Positions 24,840 to 32,823 of a DNA stretch of 64,000 nt are shown piece by piece. The notes under the pieces were generated by a model. The model had not been told where the DNA came from, made no database searches, and saw nothing but the letters and a program-made list of their open reading frames with translations. The DNA is taken from positions 1,302,001 to 1,366,000 of the forward strand of contig NC_015514.1 of NCBI RefSeq assembly GCF_000212695.1, in the 5' to 3' direction. Each line of letters begins with the position of its first letter. Position 1 is the stretch's first letter. The stretch comes from Cellulomonas fimi ATCC 484 (GTDB taxonomy: Bacteria; Actinomycetota; Actinomycetes; Actinomycetales; Cellulomonadaceae). The position numbers were made by a program, and so were the translations under genes.

Positions 24840-25610
24840 TCAGTGGTGCGGGTCGACGTGCCGGTTCAGCACGCGCCGCCACGGGGTGGCGGGGAGGTCG
24901 GGGTGCAGCACGGCCATGCCCGTGCCGTACTTGGAGATGCGCACGGGGCGCAGGCCGTGCCGCCACAGCAGCCGGTCGGTGGGGGACGGGGTCGAGCCCG
25001 TCTTGGTCTCGACGACCGCGAGGCCGGGCAGCGGGCGGTCCCGGCCGGTGGCGGGGTCCGTCCAGAGCAGCCCCGTGTCGACCGTCGTGCGGGACGACGT
25101 CCCGTCCGGGGCGGCGACGTGCAGCGTCACGCGGTCGTAGGTCGTGACGAGCGTGGGCCGCAGGGGCCCGTCGAGGCGGGCCGCGCGGTCGTCGCCGAGC
25201 ACCGTCGACGCGAACGACCACGCCGGCTCGGTGAGCGTCGCGGACGCCTCAGGGGCGTGCGGTGCGCGCTCCTTGACGGTCGTGCCGCGCGGGCCGCGCG
25301 TCTTCACCTCGACCCAGCACGCGCCGTCGTCGACGTAGGTGCGCGTGCGGACCTTGAACCGGTCCCGCCGCCGTCGGGCCGCGCCGAGGTAGCTGGTGAG
25401 CGTCGGGCTGTCGAAGTACACCGAGCGGTAGGTGAACGTCCGCCTGCCGTCGACGTCGAGCACGCGCGTGCCGGGGTCGAGCTGCTCCAGGAGCGTGCCG
25501 AGCGTCGGCAGCGGGACGACGTACTTGCGGTCGACCCGGGTCTGCAGCTCCGCGACGGCCTGGAGCTCGGCGAGGGACACGGCGGGCAGGCGGTGCAGGG
25601 GCGAGGTCAT
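24840..25610 (-). CDS. VTC-domain (polyphosphate polymerase-like) protein
   Basis: 256-residue cytoplasmic protein with a VTC/CYTH-type tunnel fold. Basic strands include RVDRKYVV, FTYRSVYFDS, RFKVRTRTY, VEVKTRG and VVETKTGS, and a terminal SKYGTG. In yeast Vtc4 such Arg/Lys-lined tunnels make polyphosphate from ATP. In bacteria the domain is common next to DUF4956 and spore-coat CotH-like genes, and its activity is not settled. It overlaps the DUF4956 gene by ATGA and lies 18 bases before the beta-helix lipoprotein. Confidence 0.85.
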   Translation of the reverse strand: MTSPLHRLPAVSLAELQAVAELQTRVDRKYVVPLPTLGTLLEQLDPGTRVLDVDGRRTFTYRSVYFDSPTLTSYLGAARRRRDRFKVRTRTYVDDGACWVEVKTRGPRGTTVKERAPHAPEASATLTEPAWSFASTVLGDDRAARLDGPLRPTLVTTYDRVTLHVAAPDGTSSRTTVDTGLLWTDPATGRDRPLPGLAVVETKTGSTPSPTDRLLWRHGLRPVRISKYGTGMAVLHPDLPATPWRRVLNRHVDPHH

Positions 25611-26230
25611 CGGGCGCCCACCGCCCACGGCAGCGCCGCGTCCTGCGCGGGTCCGGGGGCGGCGGGCGGGGCCGGGCGGCTGCGCGGGTCGGCGGCCTCG
25701 TACCGCACGTCGACGAGCGTCGTGTCGTTGACGACGTCGAGCCGCTGCACGCTCACGCGGCGCACGCGACCGCCGAGCAGCTGCTCGAGGTGCGCGACGA
25801 GCGCGACCTCGTCCGCGACGGCGCGGTCGAGCACGATCGTCTGCTGGCGGTGGCGGGGCAGCAGGCGCGGGGAGTCGGCGACCGCGAGGACCACGACGAC
25901 GAGCGCCATGAGGGCGGTGCCGACGGCGACGGTGGTCGCGCCCAGGCCGCCGACGAGGCCGAGCGCGAGGGCCGCGAAGTAGTACGCGACCTCGGTCTGG
26001 CTGAGCTCGGCCGAGCGCAGCCGGATGATGGACAGCACCCCGAACAGGCCGAGGCCGACGCCCGCGCCGACGGTGCTCGTCGCGAGCGTCGCCGCGACCG
26101 CGAGGACCCCCACGTTCACGCCGAGGTAGGCGACGGCCAGGTCCCGGCGGCGGTGCCGCGGCAGGTAGAGGGCGAACGTGAGGACGAGGATCGCGACGAG
26201 GTCGACGGCGTACAGCGCGAGGGGGGACAT
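25607..26230 (-). CDS. DUF4956 membrane protein
   Basis: 207-residue protein with four hydrophobic segments in the first 120 residues (for example LYAVDLVAILVLTFALYL and TTVAVGTALMALVVVVLAV). The conserved FGVLSIIRLRSAELSQTEVAYYF lies between helices, followed by a soluble C-terminal domain of about 85 residues. This is the DUF4956 pattern, and its function is unknown. It is the first gene of a three-gene minus-strand operon. A hairpin ends exactly at its ribosome-binding site. Confidence 0.85.
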   Translation of the reverse strand: MSPLALYAVDLVAILVLTFALYLPRHRRRDLAVAYLGVNVGVLAVAATLATSTVGAGVGLGLFGVLSIIRLRSAELSQTEVAYYFAALALGLVGGLGATTVAVGTALMALVVVVLAVADSPRLLPRHRQQTIVLDRAVADEVALVAHLEQLLGGRVRRVSVQRLDVVNDTTLVDVRYEAADPRSRPAPPAAPGPAQDAALPWAVGAR

Positions 26231-26240
26231 GCGGCGGCTC

Positions 26241-26270
26241 CTGACTGGTCGGGCGGTGGTGACCAGTCAG
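26241..26270 (-). promoter_or_regulatory. Hairpin overlapping the DUF4956 ribosome-binding site
   Basis: Perfect inverted repeat CTGACTGGTC / GACCAGTCAG with a 10-base loop. Read on the minus strand, the last bases of the stem form part of the AGGAG that precedes the ATG at 26230. It could be an operator or a translation-control hairpin. Confidence 0.5.
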
Positions 26271-26373
26271 CCGGGCGCTCCTGGACGCGCGCTGTGCGGG
26301 GCCTGAGGCGGCGGGATGCGTTCGCCGTGCGGGGCGGCCCGTGGTGCCGGCGGGCCGCCCCGTGAGGTGCACG

Positions 26374-27078
26374 TCAGCGGCGCGCCGGCGCGGTGGAGCG
26401 GCGCGGGGCGGTGGTGCCGGCCGTGGCGGGGTCGTGCGAGACGGCGACCGTGCGGCGGACGACGTCGGTGCGCTCGATCGCGTCGGCGTGCACGCGTGCG
26501 ACCTGTGCGCGGGAGACCTTCATCGAGCGGATGTCGCCGTCGAGGGACGTGAACGCGGGCTGCGGCACGTCGTCGTCGGTGAGGTAGACGGGCTGCACCT
26601 CGACCCAGTCGAGGTCGGTCGCCCGCAGCTCGGCGGTCCGCCGCTCCTCGTCGGCGATCTGGGGCTTGAGCAGCAGCGCGAACACGAGCCGCGTGCCGAG
26701 CGGGAGCTGCCCTCGCGTCGACCCGACGCCGTAGGAGGACTGCACGACGATGCGCCGGACGCCGTGCCGGCGCATCGCGTCGGTGACGGTGCGCGTGCCG
26801 CGCGACCGCACGTCGATCGGCGTCCCGGCAGGCCCGCGCAGGCGGACGCGCACGGGGTCCTCGCTGATGCCGAGCGTGACGACGACCGCGTCCTGCCCGG
26901 CGACGAGGGCGTCGACGGTGGCGGGGTCGGTGGCGTCCCCGTCGACGCCGCGCACGTTGGGGCCGGTGAGGGCGGCGGCGTGCCGGGACAGGGCGGTGAC
27001 GTCGTGCCCGCGGCGGACGAGCTCGGCGACGGTGGCGCGGCCGGAGCCTCCGGTGGCTCCGACGACCAGGACCTTCAT
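26374..27078 (-). CDS. NAD(P)-binding oxidoreductase (NmrA-like SDR)
   Basis: 234-residue atypical short-chain dehydrogenase. The Rossmann start KVLVVGATGGSGRATV is intact, followed by DGDATDPATVDALVAGQDAVV. The middle has VVQSSYGVGSTRG in place of a strict Tyr-x-x-x-Lys, so it may be a sensor or reductase of the NmrA/atypical type. ATG 27078 follows GAGGAG. It is divergent from an AraC-type regulator over 131 bases and is its likely target. Confidence 0.8.
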   Translation of the reverse strand: MKVLVVGATGGSGRATVAELVRRGHDVTALSRHAAALTGPNVRGVDGDATDPATVDALVAGQDAVVVTLGISEDPVRVRLRGPAGTPIDVRSRGTRTVTDAMRRHGVRRIVVQSSYGVGSTRGQLPLGTRLVFALLLKPQIADEERRTAELRATDLDWVEVQPVYLTDDDVPQPAFTSLDGDIRSMKVSRAQVARVHADAIERTDVVRRTVAVSHDPATAGTTAPRRSTAPARR

Positions 27079-27146
27079 GGTGGGCTCCTCGGGTGGGGAC
27101 GGCGCCGGTGGCCGTCCGTGCACCTCTAGTCCAACGCCCGCAGCCG

Positions 27147-27192
27147 TGGACGGTCTATGCTCAGAAGTCGCGCGAATATGACAGATCGTCCA
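27147..27192. promoter_or_regulatory. Split inverted repeat between the AraC and oxidoreductase genes
   Basis: TGGACGGTC (27147-27155) and GATCGTCCA (27184-27192) are inverted copies with one mismatch, about 37 bases centre to centre, ending 17 bases before the AraC gene start. It is a candidate operator for the divergent pair. Confidence 0.35.
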
Positions 27193-27209
27193 GAGCGGTG
27201 GAGGCGACG

Positions 27210-28160
27210 ATGACGACCCTGGTCGAGGCCCCGTGGGTCGCGGTCGACCCCGTCGGCGAGGCGCTGCACCGGCTGCGCGTCACCGGGTTCTTCTACTGCC
27301 ACACCGAGGCGAGCGGTCCCTGGGCCGTCGACATGCCCGCGTTCGGCGAGTGCGTGAGCTTCCACGTCGTCGCCGCGGGGGAGTGCTGGGTCGAGGTCGA
27401 CGGAGCGCCGCCCGTGCGCCTGCGCGCCGGGGACCTCGCGCTCGTCCCGCACGGCCGCGGGCACGTGCTGCGCAGCGCGCCCGGCGTGCCGTCGTCGGGG
27501 CGCGTCGACGAGCTGCCGCAGGAGTACGTCACCGAGCACTACTCGGTGCTCCGGCACCCCGGGGACGGGCCCCGCGTCGACCTCGTGTGCGGCGTGCTCG
27601 GCGTCGACGGCCCGGCCGCCCGCCTGCTCCTCGAGCTGCTGCCGCCCGTGCTGCACGTGCCCGCCGACGGCGAGGGCGCGGCCCCGTGGATCGCCGGCAC
27701 GCTCGCCCTCATGGCGGACGAGCTCACGCGCCGCCGCCCGGGCGGCGAGGCGGTGACGACCCGGCTCGCCGACATCCTCGTCATCCAGGCGGTCCGCACG
27801 TGGATCGACGCCCAGACGGCGACGACCGGCTGGCTCGGCGGTCTGCGCGACCCGCACGTGGGCGTTGCCGTGGCCGCCGTGCACCGCGACCCGGCGCGGC
27901 CGTGGACGGTCGAGGCGATGGCGCGCGAGGCGACGATGTCCCGGTCGGCCTTCGCGGCGCGCTTCACCGAGGTCGTCGGCGTGCCGGCGATGCAGTACGT
28001 CACCTCGTGGCGCATGCACGTCGCCACCGACCTGCTCGCCGCGGGGGAGCCCGTCGCGCGCGTCGCTGCGGCGACGGGCTACGAGTCGGAGGCGGCGTTC
28101 AGCCGCGCGTACCGGCGCGAGACGGGTGCGCCCCCGGGGGCTGTCCGCCGCGGCCGGTGA
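27210..28160 (+). CDS. AraC family regulator with N-terminal cupin domain
   Basis: 316-residue regulator. An N-terminal cupin sensor (about residues 10-185) has FFYCHTEASGPWAVDMP and GDLALVPHGRGHVL. The C-terminal double helix-turn-helix (about 215-310) has MAREATMSRSAFAARFTEVV and VAAATGYESEAAFSRAYRRE. The cupin of this subgroup binds small molecules or quinone-type stressors, and the effector here is unknown. The gene is divergent from the NAD(P)-binding oxidoreductase, a common regulator-target layout in this family. Confidence 0.9.
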   Translation: MTTLVEAPWVAVDPVGEALHRLRVTGFFYCHTEASGPWAVDMPAFGECVSFHVVAAGECWVEVDGAPPVRLRAGDLALVPHGRGHVLRSAPGVPSSGRVDELPQEYVTEHYSVLRHPGDGPRVDLVCGVLGVDGPAARLLLELLPPVLHVPADGEGAAPWIAGTLALMADELTRRRPGGEAVTTRLADILVIQAVRTWIDAQTATTGWLGGLRDPHVGVAVAAVHRDPARPWTVEAMAREATMSRSAFAARFTEVVGVPAMQYVTSWRMHVATDLLAAGEPVARVAAATGYESEAAFSRAYRRETGAPPGAVRRGR

Positions 28161-28179
28161 CGCCCGGGCCGGCGCCGGC

Positions 28180-29028
28180 TCAGGCGCGCGGTGCGGGAGC
28201 GGTCGAGCCGCGGGTGACGAGGTGCGCGGGCGGGACGGCGTAGGAGCGCACGGGCCCGGAGGCGACGACGTTGAGCACGCAGTCGCCGACCTGGACGCCC
28301 AGGGCGTGCACGTCGAACGACATCGCGGACAGCGGCGGCGACGCGTGCCGGGCGAGCGGTGAGTCGTCCCACGCGAGCAGCGAGAGGTCGGTCGGGACGC
28401 GCAGCCCGGCCTCGCGGGCGACGTCGAGCGCGGCGACCGCCATGACGTCGTTGTCGAACACGACGGCGGTCGGCCGCGGGTCTGCCGCCAGCACCTCCCG
28501 GGTCGCCCGCGCGCCGGATGCCTCGCCGTAGTCGCCCTCGACGACGGTCCCGGTGACGCCGTGGTGCGCGCAGCGCGCGAGGAACGCGTCGGTGCGCGTG
28601 CGGGTGTGCGCGAGGTCGACGGGACCCGAGACGCGCGCGAGTCGCGCGTGCCCGAGGGCGACGAGGTGGTCGACCGCCTCGTGCGCCTCGGCGGCGTTGT
28701 CGACGAACACGTGCGCCACGGGCAGGTCCCGCGACGGCCCGCCGACGACGACGGCGGGGACGGCGAGCTCGGCGAGGAGGTCGAGGCGCGGGTCGTCCAC
28801 GGCGAGGTTGTGCACGACCACCGCCTCGACCTGCTCCTGCTCGGCCCAGCGCCGGTAGGTCGCGAGCTCGGCGTCGAGCGTCCCGACGATGTGCAGCAGG
28901 AGCGAGCGGCCCTCCGCCGACAGGGCCTCCTCGATCCCGGCGATGAGCTGCATCGAGAAGGCCTCGAGTCCGAGCAGCCGGGTGGGCTGGCGGATCACCA
29001 GGCCGACGGCGTGGATCCCGGGAGTCAC
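28180..29028 (-). CDS. LacI-type sugar-sensing protein lacking the DNA-binding domain
   Basis: 282-residue protein that aligns with the effector-binding half of LacI regulators: HAVGLVIRQPTRLLG at the start, VVVGGPSRDLPVAHVFVDN, FDNDVMAVAALDVAREAG, LLAWDDSPLA and the usual VPPAHLVTRGST end. The N-terminal helix-turn-helix (about 55 residues in LacI) is absent. Only 121 bases separate its first codon from the divergent GH127 start, and no minus frame there encodes an HTH. It may be a free sugar sensor, a decoy subunit, or a regulator truncated by deletion. The rest of the frame is intact. Confidence 0.8.
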   Translation of the reverse strand: MTPGIHAVGLVIRQPTRLLGLEAFSMQLIAGIEEALSAEGRSLLLHIVGTLDAELATYRRWAEQEQVEAVVVHNLAVDDPRLDLLAELAVPAVVVGGPSRDLPVAHVFVDNAAEAHEAVDHLVALGHARLARVSGPVDLAHTRTRTDAFLARCAHHGVTGTVVEGDYGEASGARATREVLAADPRPTAVVFDNDVMAVAALDVAREAGLRVPTDLSLLAWDDSPLARHASPPLSAMSFDVHALGVQVGDCVLNVVASGPVRSYAVPPAHLVTRGSTAPAPRA

Positions 29029-29090
29029 GCGGACGAGCGTAACGGCGTGGGTGCCCGCGCGGGATGTGGGGAGCGGACCGCTCCGCGTCG

Positions 29091-29108
29091 GGATACAACG
29101 TTGGAATA
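29091..29108. promoter_or_regulatory. LacI-like operator before GH127
   Basis: GATACAACGTTGGAATAC contains the 8-bp palindrome CAACGTTG (29096-29103), resembling LacI-family half-sites, 47 bases upstream of the GH127 start and between it and the divergent LacI-like gene. A full-length LacI paralogue elsewhere would have to bind it, since the neighbour lacks an HTH. Confidence 0.45.
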
Positions 29109-29149
29109 CGCTGTCGGCCGGACCATCCCGCCCACCCGAGGACGACCCC

Positions 29150-31408
29150 GTGGACCTGTTCCCGCTGTCCGACGTCCGCCTGCTCGACGGCCCCTTCCGG
29201 GACGCGCAGCGCACCGACCTCGCGTACCTGCTGCGGCTCGACCCGCAGCGGCTGCTCGCCCCGTTCCGGCGCGAGGCGGGCCTGCCGCCCCTCGCGGAGC
29301 CCTACGGCAACTGGGAGTCCATGGGCCTCGACGGGCACACGGGCGGGCACGCGCTGTCGGCCGCGAGCCTGCTGTGGGCGGCGACGGGCGACCCGCGCAC
29401 CGCCGAGCTCGCCGCCGCGCTCGTCGACGGGCTGGACGCGTGCCAGGAGGCCCTCGGCACCGGCTACGTCGGGGGCGTGCCGCACGGCGTCGCCCTGTTC
29501 GAGCGCATCGCCGCGGGCGAGGTGTCCGCCGACTCCTTCGGGCTCAACGGCGCGTGGGTGCCCTGGTACAACCTGCACAAGACCGTGGCGGGGCTCGTCG
29601 ACGCCGTCCGGTACGCGCCCGCCGGCACCGCGGAGCGTGCCCGCCGCGTCGTCCTGCGGTTCGCGGAGTGGTGGCTCGGCGTCGCCGCCGGCCTCGACGA
29701 CGCGCAGTTCGCGGCGATGCTGCGCACCGAGTTCGGCGGCATGTGCGAGGCGTTCGCGGACCTCGCGGCGCTCACGGGCCGCGACGACCTGCGGGCCATG
29801 GCGGTCCGGTTCGCCGACCGGACGCTCCTCGACCCGCTGCTGGACGGGCGGGACGCGCTCGACGGCCTGCACGCCAACACCCAGATCGCCAAGGTCGTGG
29901 GCTGGGCGGCCCTGGCCGAGCAGGACGGCGACGGCGGCTGGGAGCGGGCCGCGCGCACGTTCTGGGACGCCGTCACGACGCACCGGTCGCTCGTCTTCGG
30001 CGGCGACTCGGTCGGTGAGCACTTCCACCCGGTGGACGACTTCTCCGGTGCGCTCACGTCGCCCGAGGGACCCGAGTCGTGCAACACCGCCAACATGCTC
30101 GAGCTCACGCGCCGTCTGCTGCTGCGCCGCCCCGACCCGACGCTGCTGGACTTCGCCGAGCGCGCCCTGGTCAACCACGTGCTGTCGGCGCAGCACCCCG
30201 ACGGCGGCTTCGTGTACTTCACGCCCGCCCGCCCCGACCACTACCGCGTCTACTCCCAGCCCGAGGACGGGTTCTGGTGCTGCGTCGGCACGGGCCTGGA
30301 GACGTACGCGCGCCTCGGTGAGCTCGCGCTCGCGACGCAGGGCGACGACCTGATCGTGCACCTGCCCGTCCCCGTCCGCGCGACGTGGGGGGACGCCGTC
30401 GTCACGCTGCGCAGCCCGTACCCCGACCTGTCCGCTGCCGCGCCCACCACGCTCACGCTCGACCTGCCCGGACCCCGCCGGTTCGCGGTCCGCGTCCGGC
30501 GCCCGGCGTGGGTCGGCGGCGACCTCGCGCTGACCGTCGGCGGCGCCCCGGCCGACGCCACCGACGACGGCACGTACCTGTCGGTCACGCGCACGTGGCA
30601 CGACGGCGACGTCCTGACCTGGGAGCACCCGGCGCGCGTGGTCGCGGAGCGGCTCCCGGACGGCTCCGACTGGGTCGCGTTCCGGCGCGGACCCGTCGTG
30701 CTGGCCGCGCGGGGCGGGACCGACGACCTGCCCGGGCTGCGCGCCGACGCCTCCCGCATGGGGCACGTCGCCGCCGGCCCGCTGCACGCGCTCGCGGGGA
30801 CGCCCGTGGTCGAGGCCGTGGACGCCACGGCCGCGGCGTCGCGCGTCCGCACCGCCGGCCGGGAGGTGGTGCTCGACACCGACGCCGGCCCGGTCGCGCT
30901 CGAGCCCTTCCACGCGCTGCACGACGCGCGGTACACGCTCTACTTCCCGATCGCCGCGCCCGGGGCGGCGGCGCAGCGGCGTGCCGTGATCGCCGCGCGG
31001 GAGGCGGACGACCTGGCGCTGGCCGCGCGCACGGTCGACGCCGTGGCGTGCGGGCAGCAGCAGCCCGAGGTCGAGCACGGCCTCGTCGGGGAGGGCACCT
31101 GGACGGGCGTGACCGACGGCGGGCGGTGGCGTGCCGCGGACCGCTGGTTCGCGTGCACGCTCGTCGACCCCGGGGGCGAGGGGACGACGCTGCGGGTGAC
31201 CTACCGCGGTGGCCCGGCGGACGGTGCGGCGCGGGTCGAGGTCGGCGACGCGGTGGTCGGGCGGGTCGGGGCGCCCGCGGGCGCGGGCGTGCGGCAGGTC
31301 GACCTCGACGTGCGCGGCGTGCCGCGTGGCGGGCGGACGGTCGTCCGGGTGCGTGCGGTCGACGGGCCGACGCCCGCCGTCGTCGGGCTGCGGCTGCTGC
31401 GCGACTGA
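29150..31408 (+). CDS. Glycoside hydrolase family 127 beta-L-arabinofuranosidase
   Basis: 752-residue cytoplasmic enzyme (no signal peptide) of GH127/DUF1680, which releases L-arabinofuranose from plant-derived oligosaccharides such as extensin glycans. The zinc/cysteine active site of HypBA1 is present: Glu309 and Cys311 in ESCNTANMLE, and Cys377-Cys378 in FWCCVGTG, matching Glu338, Cys340, Cys417 and Cys418. GNWESMGLDGHTGGH and HANTQIAKVVGW are also conserved. The C-terminal half is beta-rich. The GTG at 29150 follows CGAGGAC. It is divergent from the LacI-like protein, which suggests arabinose-responsive control. Confidence 0.9.
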   Translation: MDLFPLSDVRLLDGPFRDAQRTDLAYLLRLDPQRLLAPFRREAGLPPLAEPYGNWESMGLDGHTGGHALSAASLLWAATGDPRTAELAAALVDGLDACQEALGTGYVGGVPHGVALFERIAAGEVSADSFGLNGAWVPWYNLHKTVAGLVDAVRYAPAGTAERARRVVLRFAEWWLGVAAGLDDAQFAAMLRTEFGGMCEAFADLAALTGRDDLRAMAVRFADRTLLDPLLDGRDALDGLHANTQIAKVVGWAALAEQDGDGGWERAARTFWDAVTTHRSLVFGGDSVGEHFHPVDDFSGALTSPEGPESCNTANMLELTRRLLLRRPDPTLLDFAERALVNHVLSAQHPDGGFVYFTPARPDHYRVYSQPEDGFWCCVGTGLETYARLGELALATQGDDLIVHLPVPVRATWGDAVVTLRSPYPDLSAAAPTTLTLDLPGPRRFAVRVRRPAWVGGDLALTVGGAPADATDDGTYLSVTRTWHDGDVLTWEHPARVVAERLPDGSDWVAFRRGPVVLAARGGTDDLPGLRADASRMGHVAAGPLHALAGTPVVEAVDATAAASRVRTAGREVVLDTDAGPVALEPFHALHDARYTLYFPIAAPGAAAQRRAVIAAREADDLALAARTVDAVACGQQQPEVEHGLVGEGTWTGVTDGGRWRAADRWFACTLVDPGGEGTTLRVTYRGGPADGAARVEVGDAVVGRVGAPAGAGVRQVDLDVRGVPRGGRTVVRVRAVDGPTPAVVGLRLLRD

Positions 31409-31524
31409 CCGGCGGCGCGGGCGGCCCGGCCGGCGCGACGCGCGCGAGGGCTCGGGTAGCCCGATCGGCGGGACACGGACGAAATGCCCGTCACGCAGGC
31501 CGGTGACGGTGCCACGATGCCCGT

Positions 31525-32190
31525 ATGACCACCGTCCCGGTGTCCCTGCACGCCCTGCTCACGGAGCCCTTCGCGCCCACCCCGCCCGTCGCGTGGCGCC
31601 GCGACCGGTGGCAGGAGTGGGCGGAGCGGATGGGCGACGGGTTCGCCGTGGTCGACGGGCTCGGCGACACCCTCGACCGCGCCGAGGTCGCGGCCGTCGT
31701 CGACGACGAGCTCGCACGCGGGCGCACCGTCGCGGCGTTCGTCGCGGCCGCCGCCTGGGTGCACGGCGACGCGGGCGACGCCGCGTACCGCGCGGCGACG
31801 GTGCTCGCCGGGACGCGCCGGCCCACGCGTGCCGACGACCGGGTGGTGGGAGCGCTCCACGACGCCGCCGAGGTCGCCCGGCACGACGGTCCGGTCGCCG
31901 CGCACCGGACCGTGCTCGCGCGTCGCCTGCACGGGCTGGCCGGCCCCGCCCTGACGGCGTGGCTGCACTTCGTCTCGGCGCGACGCGACCCCTACGGCCC
32001 GCACGCGGCGCCCGTCCTCGACGCGCCGGTCCGGCGCCGCCTGGCGACCCACGCGGGCCTCGCCGTCCGCGACGACCGCACGCTCGACTACACCCGCTAC
32101 GTCGAGCGGCTCGCCACCTGGGGCCGCCCGTTCGGGCGCACGCCCGTGCAGGTCGAGGCCGCGGTCCGGGCTCTCGGCGACCTGCACTGA
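31525..32190 (+). CDS. Hypothetical protein, possibly OGG-fold
   Basis: 221-residue soluble, helix-rich protein. The C-terminal half has LTAWLHFVSARRDPYGPHAAPVLDAPVRRRL and later YTRYVERLATWG, resembling short actinobacterial proteins labelled as having an 8-oxoguanine glycosylase (OGG) fold. A helix-hairpin-helix with catalytic Lys/Asp is not clear, so enzymatic activity is not claimed. Its stop is four bases from the convergent DinB gene. The family assignment is from memory and weak. Confidence 0.6.
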   Translation: MTTVPVSLHALLTEPFAPTPPVAWRRDRWQEWAERMGDGFAVVDGLGDTLDRAEVAAVVDDELARGRTVAAFVAAAAWVHGDAGDAAYRAATVLAGTRRPTRADDRVVGALHDAAEVARHDGPVAAHRTVLARRLHGLAGPALTAWLHFVSARRDPYGPHAAPVLDAPVRRRLATHAGLAVRDDRTLDYTRYVERLATWGRPFGRTPVQVEAAVRALGDLH

Positions 32191-32193
32191 CCC

Positions 32194-32778
32194 TCAGGCG
32201 CCGCCCTGGGCGATCCGCTCCAGCTCGGCCACGTGCGCGGCCCACTCGGCGGGCGTGAGGCCGGGCAGGTTGCCGTTGCCCGCGCGCAGGCCGACCGTGC
32301 CGTCCGCGAGCTCGCGCAGGATGTCGGCGTGCCCCGCGTGGCGCGTCAGGTCGGAGATGACGTGCACGAGGACGAGGTGCAGCGGGACGGGGTTGTCCTG
32401 CGCCCGCCACCAGGCGACCTGCCCGGGCGTGTCGAGGGGCGCCGTGAGGATCAGCTCGTCCGCGAACGCCCACACGCGCCGGTACAGCGCGACGACGTCC
32501 TCGACGGACTCGTCGGCCGACGCGAACATGTCGGCGTTGGGCGGCGCGTCCTCCCGGTACCAGGCCAGCGCGTCGAGCCCGGGGAACTCGCGACCGAACG
32601 TCTCGCCGAAGTACCCGATCTCGACGCCCGCGGCGTGCTTCACCAGCCCGAGCAGGTTCGTGCCCGTCGGGGTGCGTGGCCGGCGCAGCGCGCGCTCGTC
32701 GAGCCCCTCGAGCTTCCACAGGAGCGCGTCGCGCGCGCTCTGCAGGTAGCGGTGCAGCACGGTCCTCGCGTCGTCCAC
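32194..32778 (-). CDS. DinB-family protein (DUF664)
   Basis: 194-residue four-helix DinB-fold protein of the DUF664 group. It has TNLLGLVKHAAGVEIGYF in the first half and LVHVISDLTRHAGHADILRE in the second, and the His residues would form the metal triad. Actinobacterial members are thiol-dependent S-transferases or isomerases, with mycothiol the usual partner. The exact reaction is unknown. It is convergent with the hypothetical gene, with a three-base gap. Confidence 0.85.
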   Translation of the reverse strand: MDDARTVLHRYLQSARDALLWKLEGLDERALRRPRTPTGTNLLGLVKHAAGVEIGYFGETFGREFPGLDALAWYREDAPPNADMFASADESVEDVVALYRRVWAFADELILTAPLDTPGQVAWWRAQDNPVPLHLVLVHVISDLTRHAGHADILRELADGTVGLRAGNGNLPGLTPAEWAAHVAELERIAQGGA

Positions 32779-32823
32779 CCCGACAGGCTGGCGCGGCGCG
32801 CACGGTGGGGCAAGCCTGCGGCC

